Assembly (NCBI RefSeq): GCF_006364615.1
Contig: NZ_CP040986.1
Location: 868,001-932,000, forward strand
Source: Candidatus Methylopumilus rimovensis
GTDB lineage: Bacteria; Pseudomonadota; Gammaproteobacteria; Burkholderiales; Methylophilaceae
Reading direction: 5' to 3'
Length of the DNA: 64,000 nt
Shown piece by piece: positions 47,949-60,188 of the stretch. The number at the start of each line of letters is the position of its first letter. Positions within the stretch are counted from its first letter, which is position 1. Made by a program: the position numbers and the translations under genes. Under the pieces are notes generated by a model that saw nothing but the letters and a program-made list of their open reading frames with translations, ran no database searches and was not told where the DNA came from.

Positions 47949-48830
47949 TTAACTCACAAATAAATTGGAAGATAAATAGCGGTCGCCTCGATCACAAGCA
48001 ATAGATACGATCACAGCATCTTTATTTGCTTTCGCTATTTGAAGAGCGACATAAAGCGCTCCGCCAGAAGACGCTCCAGAAAAAATACCTTCTTCTTTTG
48101 CAAGTTTTCGTGCAGTTTCTTCTGCATTTTGTTGTGAGACATACTCAATACGATCGATATTTTTTGGATTATAAATTTTAGGTAAATAGGCTTCTGGCCA
48201 TTTACGTATACCTGGAATTTGAGAGCCTTCTTTTGGCTGAACACCAATAATTTGAATATCTTTATTTTTTTCTTTTAAGAATCTTGAGGTGCCTACAATC
48301 GTACCTGTAGTACCCATACTCGAAATAAAATGAGTGATACGACCTTTTGTATCTTTCCATATTTCGGGGCCGGTGCCTTCATAATGTGCTTTAGGATTGT
48401 CAAGATTACTAAATTGATCCAAAACAAAACCTTTACCTTCTTTTTGCATCTCTAGAGCGGTGTCTCTTGCAAACTCCATACTGCCTTCTTGCGAAGTCAG
48501 AATGAGTTCTGCGCCAAATGCCTTCATAGTTTGCCGTCTTTCGATGGTTTGATTTTCTGGCATAACCAAAATCATTTTATAGCCCTTCATCGCAGCCACC
48601 ATAGCAAGCGCTATACCCGTATTGCCAGATGTAGCTTCAATGAGTGTGTCGCCTGGTTTAATATCGCCTCTTAATTCAGCGTTATGAATCATAGAAAACG
48701 CGGCTCTATCTTTTACTGAGCCTGCGGGATTATTACCTTCTAATTTAAGATGGATCGCGCTGGTTAAATTTCCATTCATGCGCTGCAAGGAAACGAGTGG
48801 GGTGTTACCAATAAAATTTTCTAAGTGCAT
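47949..48830 (-). CDS. cysM: Cysteine synthase B
   Basis: 293 residues from ATG 48830 (MHLENFIGNTPLVSLQRM), which overlaps the dsbB stop by 1 base; a longer start at 48929 was rejected because it runs into dsbB. The PLP lysine lies in GSVKDRAAF, the substrate loop is EATSGNTGIALAMVAA, and GTTGTIVG binds phosphate. The long KGRITHFI region and ENQTIERRQTMKAFGAEL fit CysM/CysK. It makes cysteine from O-acetylserine and sulfide or thiosulfate. CysM rather than CysK is inferred from the N-terminus. Confidence 0.92.
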   Translation of the reverse strand: MHLENFIGNTPLVSLQRMNGNLTSAIHLKLEGNNPAGSVKDRAAFSMIHNAELRGDIKPGDTLIEATSGNTGIALAMVAAMKGYKMILVMPENQTIERRQTMKAFGAELILTSQEGSMEFARDTALEMQKEGKGFVLDQFSNLDNPKAHYEGTGPEIWKDTKGRITHFISSMGTTGTIVGTSRFLKEKNKDIQIIGVQPKEGSQIPGIRKWPEAYLPKIYNPKNIDRIEYVSQQNAEETARKLAKEEGIFSGASSGGALYVALQIAKANKDAVIVSIACDRGDRYLSSNLFVS

Positions 48831-49330
48831 TACTTTACATTCATCCGAAATAAAAGAACGGTGTATACGAAAAAGGATATGAATCCAATTAAAGCCCACT
48901 GAGGAATTGTGAGGCCCAGTAAACTCCAATCAATATGGGAGCAGTCGCCCGTCCCTTTAAAAAGCAAATTTAAAGCTTTTGAAAATGGAAAATTTTCAAA
49001 CATATAATTTAAGTCAACGCCACATTCATTAGGAACATCAATGGCTTTCGATTGAATCAGAATATGTTTAAACGAAAATACCATGCCTATAATTGAGGTT
49101 ATAGACAAGACAACTAAGGTCAGTCTTCTCATTAAATATGTTGGCTTAATAAATGCATTAATCAAAAAGAATAGTCCCAACACCATAAAAATAATCCTTT
49201 GTGTAATGCATAAAGGACAAGGTTCGAGATTAAATTTTTTTTGAATGATCAGCGCTAATGCAACTAAAAAATAAGCAGCAAAAAAAGCAAATAAATGGGC
49301 TTGTTTATGTGATAAAAAAAATTTCTTCAA
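48830..49330 (-). CDS. dsbB: Disulfide bond formation protein B
   Basis: 166 residues, four membrane helices. EPCPLCITQR gives the first Cys pair (Cys38, Cys41) on the first periplasmic loop; NECGVDL (Cys103) and GTGDCSHIDWSL (Cys130) give the second. It reoxidises DsbA in the periplasm and passes electrons to quinone. No dsbA lies in the window. It shares one base with cysM. Confidence 0.95.
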   Translation of the reverse strand: MKKFFLSHKQAHLFAFFAAYFLVALALIIQKKFNLEPCPLCITQRIIFMVLGLFFLINAFIKPTYLMRRLTLVVLSITSIIGMVFSFKHILIQSKAIDVPNECGVDLNYMFENFPFSKALNLLFKGTGDCSHIDWSLLGLTIPQWALIGFISFFVYTVLLFRMNVK

Positions 49331-49394
49331 TTAAAGCTCTTTAATTATTCATTAACTCTATAATGAAGATAATTGTAACGGATATCCCCCTAGT

Positions 49395-50621
49395 TTGATT
49401 AATTCAACACCAATAAATAGCTCCAAACCTAACGAGGCCAAGGTTTTTTCTGTTAAAGAAATTAACCGCCTCGTCAGGGAGCTTCTTGAGCAAAGTTTTC
49501 CCTCATTTTGGATATCAGGTGAAATCTCTAATTTTATAAGCGCATCCTCCGGACATTGGTACTTTTCTCTTAAGGATGATGAAGCTCAAGTGCGCTGCAC
49601 CATGTTTAAAAATAAAAATATGGCTGCTGATTGGACCCCTAAAAATGGTGAAAAAATTGAAGCGAAATGCTTTATCGGGCTTTATGAAGCTCGCGGAGAA
49701 TACCAGCTTAATATTGATCTGATTAGACATGCGGGCGCTGGGCTTTTATCGGAAGCCTTTAATCAATTAAAAGAAAGGCTTCTCAAAGAAGGTCTTTTTG
49801 AAACTTCTCGCAAAAAACTCATACCTCAATTTCCCAAGTCTATTGGAGTTATTACTTCTCCTACAGGCGCTGCAATTGAAGACATTCTTACTACTCTTAA
49901 AAGACGTAGTCCTCATATTCCAATCTTTATATATCCTAGTCTCGTTCAAGGTAAAGAGGCGCCTCTCGCGATTGTAAAAGCTATTGAAACTGCAAATATC
50001 AGAATGGAATGTGATGTGCTCATTCTTGCGCGAGGTGGTGGTTCGATTGAAGACTTATGGGCCTTTAATGAAGAAATTGTAGCGCGAGCAATTGTTACAT
50101 CTAAAATACCTACTATTACTGGTGTTGGTCATGAGACTGATACAACCATAGCTGATTTTGTATCTGACCTTAGAGCACCGACACCCACAGGCGCCGCTGA
50201 GCTCGTCACAAGCCATACTGTCGAACTAGTTAAAACAATTCAAGTATACAAAAATCAACTAAATAAAGTAATGGCTGGCGTCATTCGTGAATTGATGCAG
50301 AAAATTGACTATCTAGAGAAACGTCTTATATCGCCCCGACAACAAATTCAAAGACAAAAAGAACAGATTCATCAATATATACAAAGGATTAATCAAAGCA
50401 TGAAAAATGCAATGATCCAATATCGTTTAGAGATCGATAAATTGAAAGTAAACTTAGATCATTTAAGCCCTCATGCTGTTTTATCAAGAGGCTATTCCAT
50501 TATCACAAATGTTGATGGTCAGATTGTAAATAATGTAAACCAGTTAAAGCTTGATGATAAAATTCTTATTCAATTGAACCATGGACAAGCTGATGCAAAT
50601 ATTTCAGATCTTAAAAATTAA
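49395..50621 (+). CDS. xseA: Exodeoxyribonuclease VII large subunit
   Basis: 408 residues from TTG 49395. The conserved start is VFSVKEINRLVRELLEQSFP, then FWISGEISNFISASSGHWYF (OB fold). Catalytic-domain motifs are SPTGAAIEDILTTLKRRSP, ILARGGGSIEDLW and VGHETDTTIADFVSDLRAPTP. It cuts single-stranded DNA together with XseB, which is not in the window. TTG was chosen because no ATG lies before the OB domain, and it allows only an unusual ribosome site. A perfect TATAAT ends 21 bases upstream. Confidence 0.95.
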   Translation: MINSTPINSSKPNEAKVFSVKEINRLVRELLEQSFPSFWISGEISNFISASSGHWYFSLKDDEAQVRCTMFKNKNMAADWTPKNGEKIEAKCFIGLYEARGEYQLNIDLIRHAGAGLLSEAFNQLKERLLKEGLFETSRKKLIPQFPKSIGVITSPTGAAIEDILTTLKRRSPHIPIFIYPSLVQGKEAPLAIVKAIETANIRMECDVLILARGGGSIEDLWAFNEEIVARAIVTSKIPTITGVGHETDTTIADFVSDLRAPTPTGAAELVTSHTVELVKTIQVYKNQLNKVMAGVIRELMQKIDYLEKRLISPRQQIQRQKEQIHQYIQRINQSMKNAMIQYRLEIDKLKVNLDHLSPHAVLSRGYSIITNVDGQIVNNVNQLKLDDKILIQLNHGQADANISDLKN

Positions 50622-50656
50622 TAATTTTAGATTGAATTAAAAATACTCTGGCACTC

Positions 50657-52543
50657 ATGGAAGATATCAAAAAAAATAATCACAAAGTCTCGATAGCTAC
50701 ACTTTCGCTTGCAGCCTTAGGTGTGGTATTTGGTGATATTGGCACAAGTCCTCTATACACCATGAAAGAAGTTTTTTCTTTAAGCAAACATCCAGTTGAA
50801 CTTACTCAATTTAACGTTCTAGGCATACTTTCGCTTGTCTTCTGGTCTCTCATTATGATTGTGTCAGTGAAATATGTAGGCTTTATCATGCGAGCTGATA
50901 ATAGAGGTGAAGGCGGCATTATGGCTTTACTCTCTCTTGCTAATAAAAATGCACCGAGCAGCAATAAAAGAAATTGGATTATGATTTTAGGCATTCTTGG
51001 GGCTTGTATGTTTTATGCAGACGGAATGATTACACCTGCAATTTCTGTTTTATCTGCGATTGAAGGTCTTGAGGTTGTTGCGCCTTCCTTAAGCCATCTT
51101 ATTATTCCAATAACTCTTGTAGTACTTTTTATTTTATTTTATGCACAAAGTAAAGGAACAAATGTTGTAGGCGCACTCTTTGGTCCCATTATGTTTTTTT
51201 GGTTTTTAACACTTGGATTATTAGGTCTTATGAATATTGCGCAAGAGCCACATGTACTTTATGCGATTAATCCTTTACATGCATTTCATTTCTTCCAATT
51301 AGCTCCCATGGTTGCATTTGTAGCTTTAGGTGCTGTCGTTTTGTCTGTAACAGGTGCTGAAGCGCTTTATGCAGATATGGGACATTTTGGTAAACATCCT
51401 ATTAGACTTGCATGGTTTATTTTTGTGCTTCCAGCGCTTACATTAAATTACTTTGGACAAGGTGCATTACTTATTAGTAATCCTGAAAATATTAAAAATC
51501 CTTTTTATCTTATGGCCCCCGAATTTCTTGGTATTCCTCTTATTATTTTAGCAACGCTCGCTGCAATTATAGCTTCACAAGCAGTGATCACTGGGGCCTT
51601 TTCAGTTTCAAGGCAAGCACTTCAATTGGGATTCTTACCAAGAATGCACGTCGAACATACTTCGGAAAATCAAGAGGGACAAATTTATCTCCCAAGAATT
51701 AATTGGCTCTTAATGATTTCAGTGATGGCTTTAGTAGTGACTTTCAAAAGCTCAGGCAATCTTGCAGGTGCATATGGTATTGCAGTTACAGGTGACATGG
51801 TAATCTCAACGCTTCTAGCGAGCTTTGTATTCTATGAAGTGTGGAAATGGAACTCCATTAAAACACTTATTTTTATGGCAATTTTTTTAATGATCGATTT
51901 TGCATTTTTTAGTGCCAATATTTTAAAAATACCTGATGGTGGTTGGTTCCCAATTTTAATCGGCTGCATTCTTTTTGTTTTAATGACTACCTGGAAAAAA
52001 GGTCGTGCACTTCTTTATAAAATACTTAAGGGTGAAGCTATTGAAATTAATTCATTTATTTCATCTATAGGCGCTAATCCGCCGCCTCGGGTAGAAGGTA
52101 CTGCAATATTTATGACGCCTAATCCTGAAGGTGTTCCTCATGCACTTCTTCATAACCTTAAACATAATAAAGTAATCCATGAAAAAGTTATTATTTTGAC
52201 TGTGATGTTTATGGACTATCCTCACTCACTTACAAAAGATCTAGTAACTGTTGAAAAACTGCCTTATAACTTTTACAAAGTCACTGTGAAATATGGATTT
52301 AAAGATGAGCCTGACTTACCAAAAGACTTGGCATTATGTGTGAAAAATGGTGTCAATATTGATCCAATGAATAGCTCTTATTTTATCGGCAAGGAAATTT
52401 TATTAGCTACGCCAAAAGACAACATGAATTATTGGAGAAAGAAACTATTTATCGGTTTATTTAGAAGTGCGGAAACAATTACCAATCAATTTAAGCTTCC
52501 GCCTAACCGGGTGGTTGAATTAGGAAGCCAAGTATTGTTTTAA
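50657..52543 (+). CDS. kup: Low-affinity potassium transport protein Kup
   Basis: 628 residues, about 12 membrane segments over the first 460 residues and a cytoplasmic C-terminal domain. GVVFGDIGTSPLYTMKEVF is the Kup signature near residue 20; ADNRGEGGIMALLSLA and TGAEALYADMGHFG are further family segments. Kup is a proton-coupled K+ importer of the inner membrane. It lies 35 bases after xseA and 2 bases before the M48 lipoprotein gene, probably in one transcript. Confidence 0.96.
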   Translation: MEDIKKNNHKVSIATLSLAALGVVFGDIGTSPLYTMKEVFSLSKHPVELTQFNVLGILSLVFWSLIMIVSVKYVGFIMRADNRGEGGIMALLSLANKNAPSSNKRNWIMILGILGACMFYADGMITPAISVLSAIEGLEVVAPSLSHLIIPITLVVLFILFYAQSKGTNVVGALFGPIMFFWFLTLGLLGLMNIAQEPHVLYAINPLHAFHFFQLAPMVAFVALGAVVLSVTGAEALYADMGHFGKHPIRLAWFIFVLPALTLNYFGQGALLISNPENIKNPFYLMAPEFLGIPLIILATLAAIIASQAVITGAFSVSRQALQLGFLPRMHVEHTSENQEGQIYLPRINWLLMISVMALVVTFKSSGNLAGAYGIAVTGDMVISTLLASFVFYEVWKWNSIKTLIFMAIFLMIDFAFFSANILKIPDGGWFPILIGCILFVLMTTWKKGRALLYKILKGEAIEINSFISSIGANPPPRVEGTAIFMTPNPEGVPHALLHNLKHNKVIHEKVIILTVMFMDYPHSLTKDLVTVEKLPYNFYKVTVKYGFKDEPDLPKDLALCVKNGVNIDPMNSSYFIGKEILLATPKDNMNYWRKKLFIGLFRSAETITNQFKLPPNRVVELGSQVLF

Positions 52544-52545
52544 GA

Positions 52546-53361
52546 ATGAAATATAGCGTTTTATTCTTCTTAGTATTTCTTGTCGTGGGTTGTGCTTCCA
52601 CTACATTAAAAAATCAATCAGGTGTTGATAGAAAACAGCTTTTGCTTATGCCCCAATCTATGGTGGCAAGCCTGGCGAATGATGGCTACAGATCTGCACT
52701 TCAAGAAGCAAGCAAAAAAAATAAACTTAATGTTGACCCTTTTCAAGTAAGTCGCGTTAAAAGAATAAGTAATAGGCTTATTGCTAAAGCAAGTTATTTT
52801 AAGCCCGAAGCTAGTCAATGGGCTTGGGAAATAAATATTGAAGACAGCAATGAAGTCAATGCTTACTGCATGCCTGGGGGTAAAATTATGGTTTACTCAG
52901 GTCTTATTCGAAAGCTAAACGCTACTGATGATGAATTAGCAGCTGTCATAGGACATGAAATTTCTCACGCACTTCGTGAACACGGACGAGAAAGAATGTC
53001 GACAGCAGCCGTTCAACAATTAGGTTTGATTGGTTTTGCTGCTTACATCTCTAATACGAGTAATCGAAATAGAGCTAATGCCACAATGCAAGCAGTTTCA
53101 TTAGGTACCACCCTCTTTTTTGCTCTTCCTAATAGCCGAACACAAGAAAAAGAGGCTGATGCTATTGGTCTTGAACTTGCTGCGAGATCAGGATTTAACC
53201 CTTTCGCTTCAGTCACTTTATGGGAAAAAATGAAACAACAAGATACAAAAAAACCACCTGAATTTTTAAGTACCCATCCATCTGATGACAATCGCATTAG
53301 AGAGCTTACTGATCTTGCTTACAAATTAAAGCCTCTCTATGAATCAAACCGACCACGATAA
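52546..53361 (+). CDS. M48 family metallopeptidase, lipoprotein
   Basis: 271 residues. A lipobox ends at Cys16 (LVVGC), so it is probably anchored in the outer or inner membrane facing the periplasm. [11 protein letters not shown] starts at 137 (HExxH zinc site), and [17 protein letters not shown] supplies the third ligand Glu. [11 protein letters not shown] is the conserved C-terminal segment. This is the LoiP/YcaL-like type, with a possible envelope quality-control role. It lies 2 bases after kup. Confidence 0.9.
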   Translation: MKYSVLFFLVFLVVGCASTTLKNQSGVDRKQLLLMPQSMVASLANDGYRSALQEASKKNKLNVDPFQVSRVKRISNRLIAKASYFKPEASQWAWEINIEDSNEVNAYCMPGGKIMVYSGLIRKLNATDDELAAVIGHEISHALREHGRERMSTAAVQQLGLIGFAAYISNTSNRNRANATMQAVSLGTTLFFALPNSRTQEKEADAIGLELAARSGFNPFASVTLWEKMKQQDTKKPPEFLSTHPSDDNRIRELTDLAYKLKPLYESNRPR

Positions 53362-53382
53362 TTACATTAAACTTTAATGTAA
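53362..53382. repeat. 21-bp perfect palindrome upstream of dapD
   Basis: TTACATTAAA - C - TTTAATGTAA: ten-base arms around a single C, wholly AT-rich. It lies 32 bases before the dapD ATG, just after the M48 gene stop. The stem is too AT-rich for a good terminator and has no T tract, so an operator for a dimeric regulator is more likely. The first arm could also overlap a weak -35 (TTACAT, 17 bases, TACTGT). Confidence 0.6.
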
Positions 53383-53414
53383 AATACTGTTTTAACTTAA
53401 AAAAATATACTCTC

Positions 53415-54242
53415 ATGGATCAATTAAAATCAATCATCGAAAATGCTTTTGAAATAAGAGCTGAAATCAATCCAAAAAATGCGCCAAAAGAAATTAAAGA
53501 TACTGTGGATGAAGTGCTTAATAATTTAAATAATGGGTCACTTCGAGTGGCAACACGCATTAAAGATTCTCAGGAATGGGAAACACATCAATGGATTAAG
53601 AAGGCGGTATTGCTCTCTTTCCGGCTCTACGATAACGAGGTCATGAAGAGTGGTTATACCAATTACTTTGATAAAGTAAATTCAAAATTTGCTAATTTCA
53701 CCGATGAAGATTTTAAAGCAGGTGGTTATCGTGTTGTGCCGAATGCTATTGCAAGACGCGGTTCATTTATTGGCAAAAATGTTGTGCTCATGCCTTCATA
53801 TGTAAATATTGGGGCTTATGTAGACGAAGGTACAATGGTCGATACATGGGCGACTGTCGGTTCTTGTGCGCAAATTGGTAAAAATGTTCACCTCTCAGGA
53901 GGCGTGGGCATTGGTGGGGTATTGGAACCTATTCAGGCTGGTCCAACTATTATTGGTGATAATTGCTTTATTGGTGCACGATCAGAAGTGGTTGAAGGTG
54001 TTGTCGTTGAAGATAACGCAGTTATTTCTATGGGGGTCTATATTGGTCAATCTACTAAAATTTATGATCGTGAGACAGGCGAAGTAACTTATGGCCGCAT
54101 TCCTAAAGGCTCAGTTGTTGTTTCAGGAAACCTACCATCAAAAGATGGTTCTTATAGTCTTTACTGTGCAGTGATTGTAAAAAAGGTAGACGAAAAAACA
54201 CTTGGTAAAGTTGGTATTAACGAGTTGCTTAGAGGTATCTAA
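53415..54242 (+). CDS. dapD: 2,3,4,5-tetrahydropyridine-2,6-dicarboxylate N-succinyltransferase
   Basis: 275 residues. The C-terminal half is a left-handed beta-helix with hexapeptide repeats ([32 protein letters not shown]) and the family segment [13 protein letters not shown]. DapD adds a succinyl group from succinyl-CoA in the lysine/diaminopimelate pathway. It heads a dapD-(arsC-like)-dapE-prmB unit with 3 and 2-base gaps. No classical ribosome site precedes its ATG. Confidence 0.97.
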   Translation: MDQLKSIIENAFEIRAEINPKNAPKEIKDTVDEVLNNLNNGSLRVATRIKDSQEWETHQWIKKAVLLSFRLYDNEVMKSGYTNYFDKVNSKFANFTDEDFKAGGYRVVPNAIARRGSFIGKNVVLMPSYVNIGAYVDEGTMVDTWATVGSCAQIGKNVHLSGGVGIGGVLEPIQAGPTIIGDNCFIGARSEVVEGVVVEDNAVISMGVYIGQSTKIYDRETGEVTYGRIPKGSVVVSGNLPSKDGSYSLYCAVIVKKVDEKTLGKVGINELLRGI

Positions 54243-54245
54243 ATT

Positions 54246-56630
<2,385 letters not shown>

Positions 56631-56634
<4 letters not shown>

Positions 56635-57596
56635 ATTTTTTTAATATCAGAATCACTTCTGATTCTTCTCTTAACTGGTTTTCTTCCAATCTTTTTATCT
56701 AACATAGCTTTTCGATCAAGCTTCACTTTCGGCGCATAGGGTGATGGATGCGCATGTTTTTTCCGCGCTTTAACTTTATTGAGACTTTCATTACGGCTGA
56801 CCATCGAAAAAGGCATATCTAGCCATTTTAAAATTTTTTCAACTTCTTTCACTTCAAGCTCTAGCATCATGCCTCTTTTTACCCGAGATGGCAGAGACAC
56901 AGGTCCAAATCTTGTTCGAATGAGACGACTCACGGGCAAATTAAAATGTTCAAACAAACGCCTAACTTCTCGATTTCTACCTTCCATTAGTATGACCTGA
57001 TACCAGCGATTAGCTCCTTCGCCACCTTGATAACGAATTTCATCGAATTTTGCGAGGCCATCATCTAACTTAACGCCTGATTTTAACTTTGATATTTGCT
57101 CTTCAGTTAATTCGCCAAAGATACGAACAGCATATTCACGTTCAATTTCAAATTTAGGGTGCATGAGGCGATTAGCAAGATCGCCTGAAGTAGTAAACAT
57201 AAGGAGCCCTGAAGTATTGATGTCAAGACGCCCTATCGAAATCCATTTTTCATTCTTAATTCTAGGTAGCTTTGAGAATACTGTGGTTCTTTTTTGCGGG
57301 TCACTTACAGAAACAATTTCACCTTCAGGCTTATGGTAGATAAGAATTTTAGGGAATTTTAAATCAAAGAAAAGATGGGTCGTTTTTCCATCAATCTTAA
57401 TGATGTCATGCTCATGGATCAATTGGCCTAAGGTAGCTGCGCTGTCATTTACATGTACACGACCCGCTTCAATATATTTTTCCATTTCTCGCCTGGATCC
57501 AATGCCAGATTGAGCGAGAAGTTTATGTAGGCGCTGAGTTTTTGTTGGACTTATTTGCTTGCTGTCTTTAGATGAATCTTGATCTTGTGAACGCAT
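56631..57596 (-). CDS. rluB: Ribosomal large subunit pseudouridine synthase B
   Basis: 321 residues. An S4 RNA-binding domain (RLHKLLAQSGIGSRREMEKY) is followed by the RsuA-type synthase core with GRLDINTSGLLMFTTSGDLA (catalytic Asp) and EGRNREVRRLFEHF. The C-terminal 60 residues are a basic tail ending VKRRIRSDSDIKKI, variable in this family. RluB makes pseudouridine 2605 in 23S rRNA. It follows scpB by 29 bases, a usual betaproteobacterial order. Confidence 0.94.
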
Positions 57597-57625
57597 AAGG
57601 TAATTAAGTCTTTAATGACTTAACG

Positions 57626-58177
57626 TTAGACATTCAAAGGAATTTCATTTTGAAGGAAGCTTTCGATATCAGGAAGCTCGGATATAGATCTTAAATTAAA
57701 ATCATTTAAAAAATGTTTTGTTGTTGCATATAAGGAAGGTCTGCCAGGAACGTCTTTTTGACCAATCACATCAATCCAGTCTCTTTCTTGCAACTGCCTA
57801 ATAGCATTAGGATTAAGTGCCACACCTCTAATCTCTTCAATGTCGCCACGCGTGACTGGCTGTCTATAAGCCACAATCGCCAATACCTCCATTACTGCAC
57901 GACTATATTTAGCTACTTTTTCAGGGCTCAATCTCATAAGATAGCTTGAATATTCATCTCTTGCTTTAAAGCGATAGCCCGATGCGACAAGGACTAATTC
58001 CATAGTGCGGTCTTGCCATTCTGTTTTAAGTTCATCTAACAACATTCTTAATGTAGATCGCTCAATTTTTTCTGAAAATAATTTTTGCAAATCATCCAAT
58101 GATAAAGGATTAGCGCTTGTTAGAAGAGCTACCTCTAGTATTTGTTTAATTTTCGATATGTTATTTAAATCTGTCAT
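57626..58177 (-). CDS. scpB: Segregation and condensation protein B
   Basis: 183 residues with two winged-helix regions. EVALLTSANPLSLDDLQKLF and later EVLAIVAYRQPVTRGDIEEI followed by RGV are the ScpB signature. GYRFKARDEYSSYL is also conserved. ScpB works with ScpA and SMC in chromosome condensation. It lies 3 bases after scpA. Confidence 0.95.
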   Translation of the reverse strand: MTDLNNISKIKQILEVALLTSANPLSLDDLQKLFSEKIERSTLRMLLDELKTEWQDRTMELVLVASGYRFKARDEYSSYLMRLSPEKVAKYSRAVMEVLAIVAYRQPVTRGDIEEIRGVALNPNAIRQLQERDWIDVIGQKDVPGRPSLYATTKHFLNDFNLRSISELPDIESFLQNEIPLNV

Positions 58178-58180
58178 GGC

Positions 58181-58972
58181 TTAATTAATCTGTAATTTAA
58201 TGTAGATAGGAGAAAAGCTTTCTTGTTGAGTAATCTTAATGAGTCGCTCTCTTGCTAATTCTAATATAGCTAGGAAGCATACAACTAACTTTTGAATTCT
58301 ATCTTCGGCCACATTAAATAGTGATGAAAACTCAACAAACTCTTCTTCTTGAAGTTTTCTTAAAATCATTGTCATGTGTTCTCGGACGGAGAGCTCATTT
58401 CGAGCAACCTTATGCGACTCAAAATGTTTTGCACGATTTAAAATATTTTTCCATGCAGAAAAAATTTCATCAATCGATACATCAGGGTAAGTAATTTCTG
58501 TAATTTTTTCAAAATAGGCATTAGCCACATAAAGATCAACACCTACTTGCGGCATTTGTGTAAGCTTTTCAGAGGCTATTTTAATGAGCTCATATTCCAT
58601 GAGCCTTCGAACAAGTTCAGCGCGAGGATCTTGCTCTGTATCTACTTCAGCTGTTTTCTTAGGTAATAACATTCTTGATTTAATTTCAATCAAGACAGCA
58701 GACATAAGCAAATAATCTGCAGCTAACTCAAGTTTAATTTCTTTCATCTTCTCTACATAATCCATATACTGAATTGTTAAATCAGCCATAGGTATATCGA
58801 GAATATCTAAGTTATGTTTCCTAATGAGATATAAAAGAAGATCGAGTGGTCCTTCAAAAGCTTCCAAATAAATTTCAAGTGCGTCAGGCGGAATATAGAG
58901 ATCCTGAGGTAATACCTCAATATTCTCTCCATGAATTTTTCCAATAGTCGCTGTTGGCAATTCTTGATTCAT
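58181..58972 (-). CDS. scpA: Segregation and condensation protein A
   Basis: 263 residues, kleisin. FEGPLDLLLYLIRKHNLDIL near 35-55 is the ScpA N-terminal SMC-binding signature; MADLTIQYMDYVEKMKEI and ADYLLMSAVLIEIKSRMLLP follow. The C-terminal winged helix ends EFVEFSSLF and ERLIKITQQ. It bridges the SMC heads with ScpB. Its start shares one base with the trpS stop. Confidence 0.95.
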   Translation of the reverse strand: MNQELPTATIGKIHGENIEVLPQDLYIPPDALEIYLEAFEGPLDLLLYLIRKHNLDILDIPMADLTIQYMDYVEKMKEIKLELAADYLLMSAVLIEIKSRMLLPKKTAEVDTEQDPRAELVRRLMEYELIKIASEKLTQMPQVGVDLYVANAYFEKITEITYPDVSIDEIFSAWKNILNRAKHFESHKVARNELSVREHMTMILRKLQEEEFVEFSSLFNVAEDRIQKLVVCFLAILELARERLIKITQQESFSPIYIKLQIN

Positions 58973-60171
58973 TAGTAATTCAACCCCATAGCTTCTCTGA
59001 CTTCTCGCATCGTTTCTCTTGCCAATTTTCTCGCTTTTTCACAGCCTTCTGCCACGATATTTTTTACGAGATCAGGATCTTCAATGTAATGAGATGCTCT
59101 TTCTTGAATAGGTTTCAATTCTTTATTAATTGCTTCAATAATAGGCTGCTTACACTCAATACATCCTATTTTCGCTTCTTTACATCCCGTTTCGACCCAA
59201 GACTTTACTTCATCATTTGAGTAGACTTGGTGTAGTTGCCATACAGGGCAATGATCTGGATTACCCGGGTCATTTCTTCTGACACGCGCAGGATCTGTTG
59301 GCATTGTTTTAATTTTTTTCTCAACAGATTCAGGAGGCTCTCTTAAAGCAATTGTATTGTTATAAGACTTAGACATTTTTTGACCATCTAAGCCAATCAT
59401 TTTTGATGCGGGTGCTAGCTTATACTCTGGCTCAACTAGAATCATTTTGCCGCCACCTTCTAAAAAGCCTAACAATCTTTCTTTATCGCCTAAGCTTAAT
59501 CCCTGATGTTCTTCGATTAATACGCGCGCTGAATCTAAAGCTTCCTCGTCACCATTTTCTTGATAAGCTGTTTTCATTTCCATATAGAGACTACTTTTTT
59601 TAGAGCCTAATTTTTTAATTGCCTCTTCAGCTTTTTCAACAAAACCAGCTTCTTTGCCGTAGAGATGATTAAAGCGTCTTGCAATCTCACGTGTAAATTC
59701 AATATGAGGAATTTGATCTTCGCCAACAGGCACTTGAGTTGCTTTATAAATGAGAATATCTGCGCTTTGTAATAATGGATAGCCTAAGAATCCATAAGTC
59801 GATAAATCTTTAGAGGATAATTTTTCTTGCTGATCTTTATAGGTTGGGACTCTTTCAAGCCAGCCCAGAGGTGTGATCATAGATAGCAAGGTATGAAGCT
59901 CGGCGTGCTCAGGGACTTTAGACTGAATAAAAATAGTTGCTGTCGCTGGATCAACACCAGCTGCAAGCCAATCAACCACCATTTCCCAAACATTCTCTTC
60001 AATAATTTCAGGGGAGTCGTAATGTGTCGTGAGAGCGTGCCAATCGGCTACGAAGAATAAACATTCAAATTCATGTTGGAGATTGATCCAATTCTTCAAC
60101 ACTCCATTGAAGTGACCCAAATGAAGATTGCCCGTGGGTCGCATCCCAGATATGACGCGTTCAATAGCCAT
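58972..60171 (-). CDS. trpS: Tryptophanyl-tRNA synthetase
   Basis: 399 residues, the longer betaproteobacterial type. GNLHLGH at 14-20 is the HIGH motif (TGNLHLGHF) and KMSKS is at 265-269. An insertion of about 65 residues at 175-240 relative to the E. coli enzyme sits between the core and KMSKS, a known family variant. It charges tRNA-Trp. It follows the M50 protease gene by 17 bases and is coupled to scpA. Confidence 0.96.
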   Translation of the reverse strand: MAIERVISGMRPTGNLHLGHFNGVLKNWINLQHEFECLFFVADWHALTTHYDSPEIIEENVWEMVVDWLAAGVDPATATIFIQSKVPEHAELHTLLSMITPLGWLERVPTYKDQQEKLSSKDLSTYGFLGYPLLQSADILIYKATQVPVGEDQIPHIEFTREIARRFNHLYGKEAGFVEKAEEAIKKLGSKKSSLYMEMKTAYQENGDEEALDSARVLIEEHQGLSLGDKERLLGFLEGGGKMILVEPEYKLAPASKMIGLDGQKMSKSYNNTIALREPPESVEKKIKTMPTDPARVRRNDPGNPDHCPVWQLHQVYSNDEVKSWVETGCKEAKIGCIECKQPIIEAINKELKPIQERASHYIEDPDLVKNIVAEGCEKARKLARETMREVREAMGLNY

Positions 60172-60188
60172 AACTTATATCTTCATCC

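Noticed and set aside
48831-48929. A longer N-terminus for cysM
   Set aside because: It runs through the end of dsbB in another frame; MHLENFIGNTP at 48830 is the family start.
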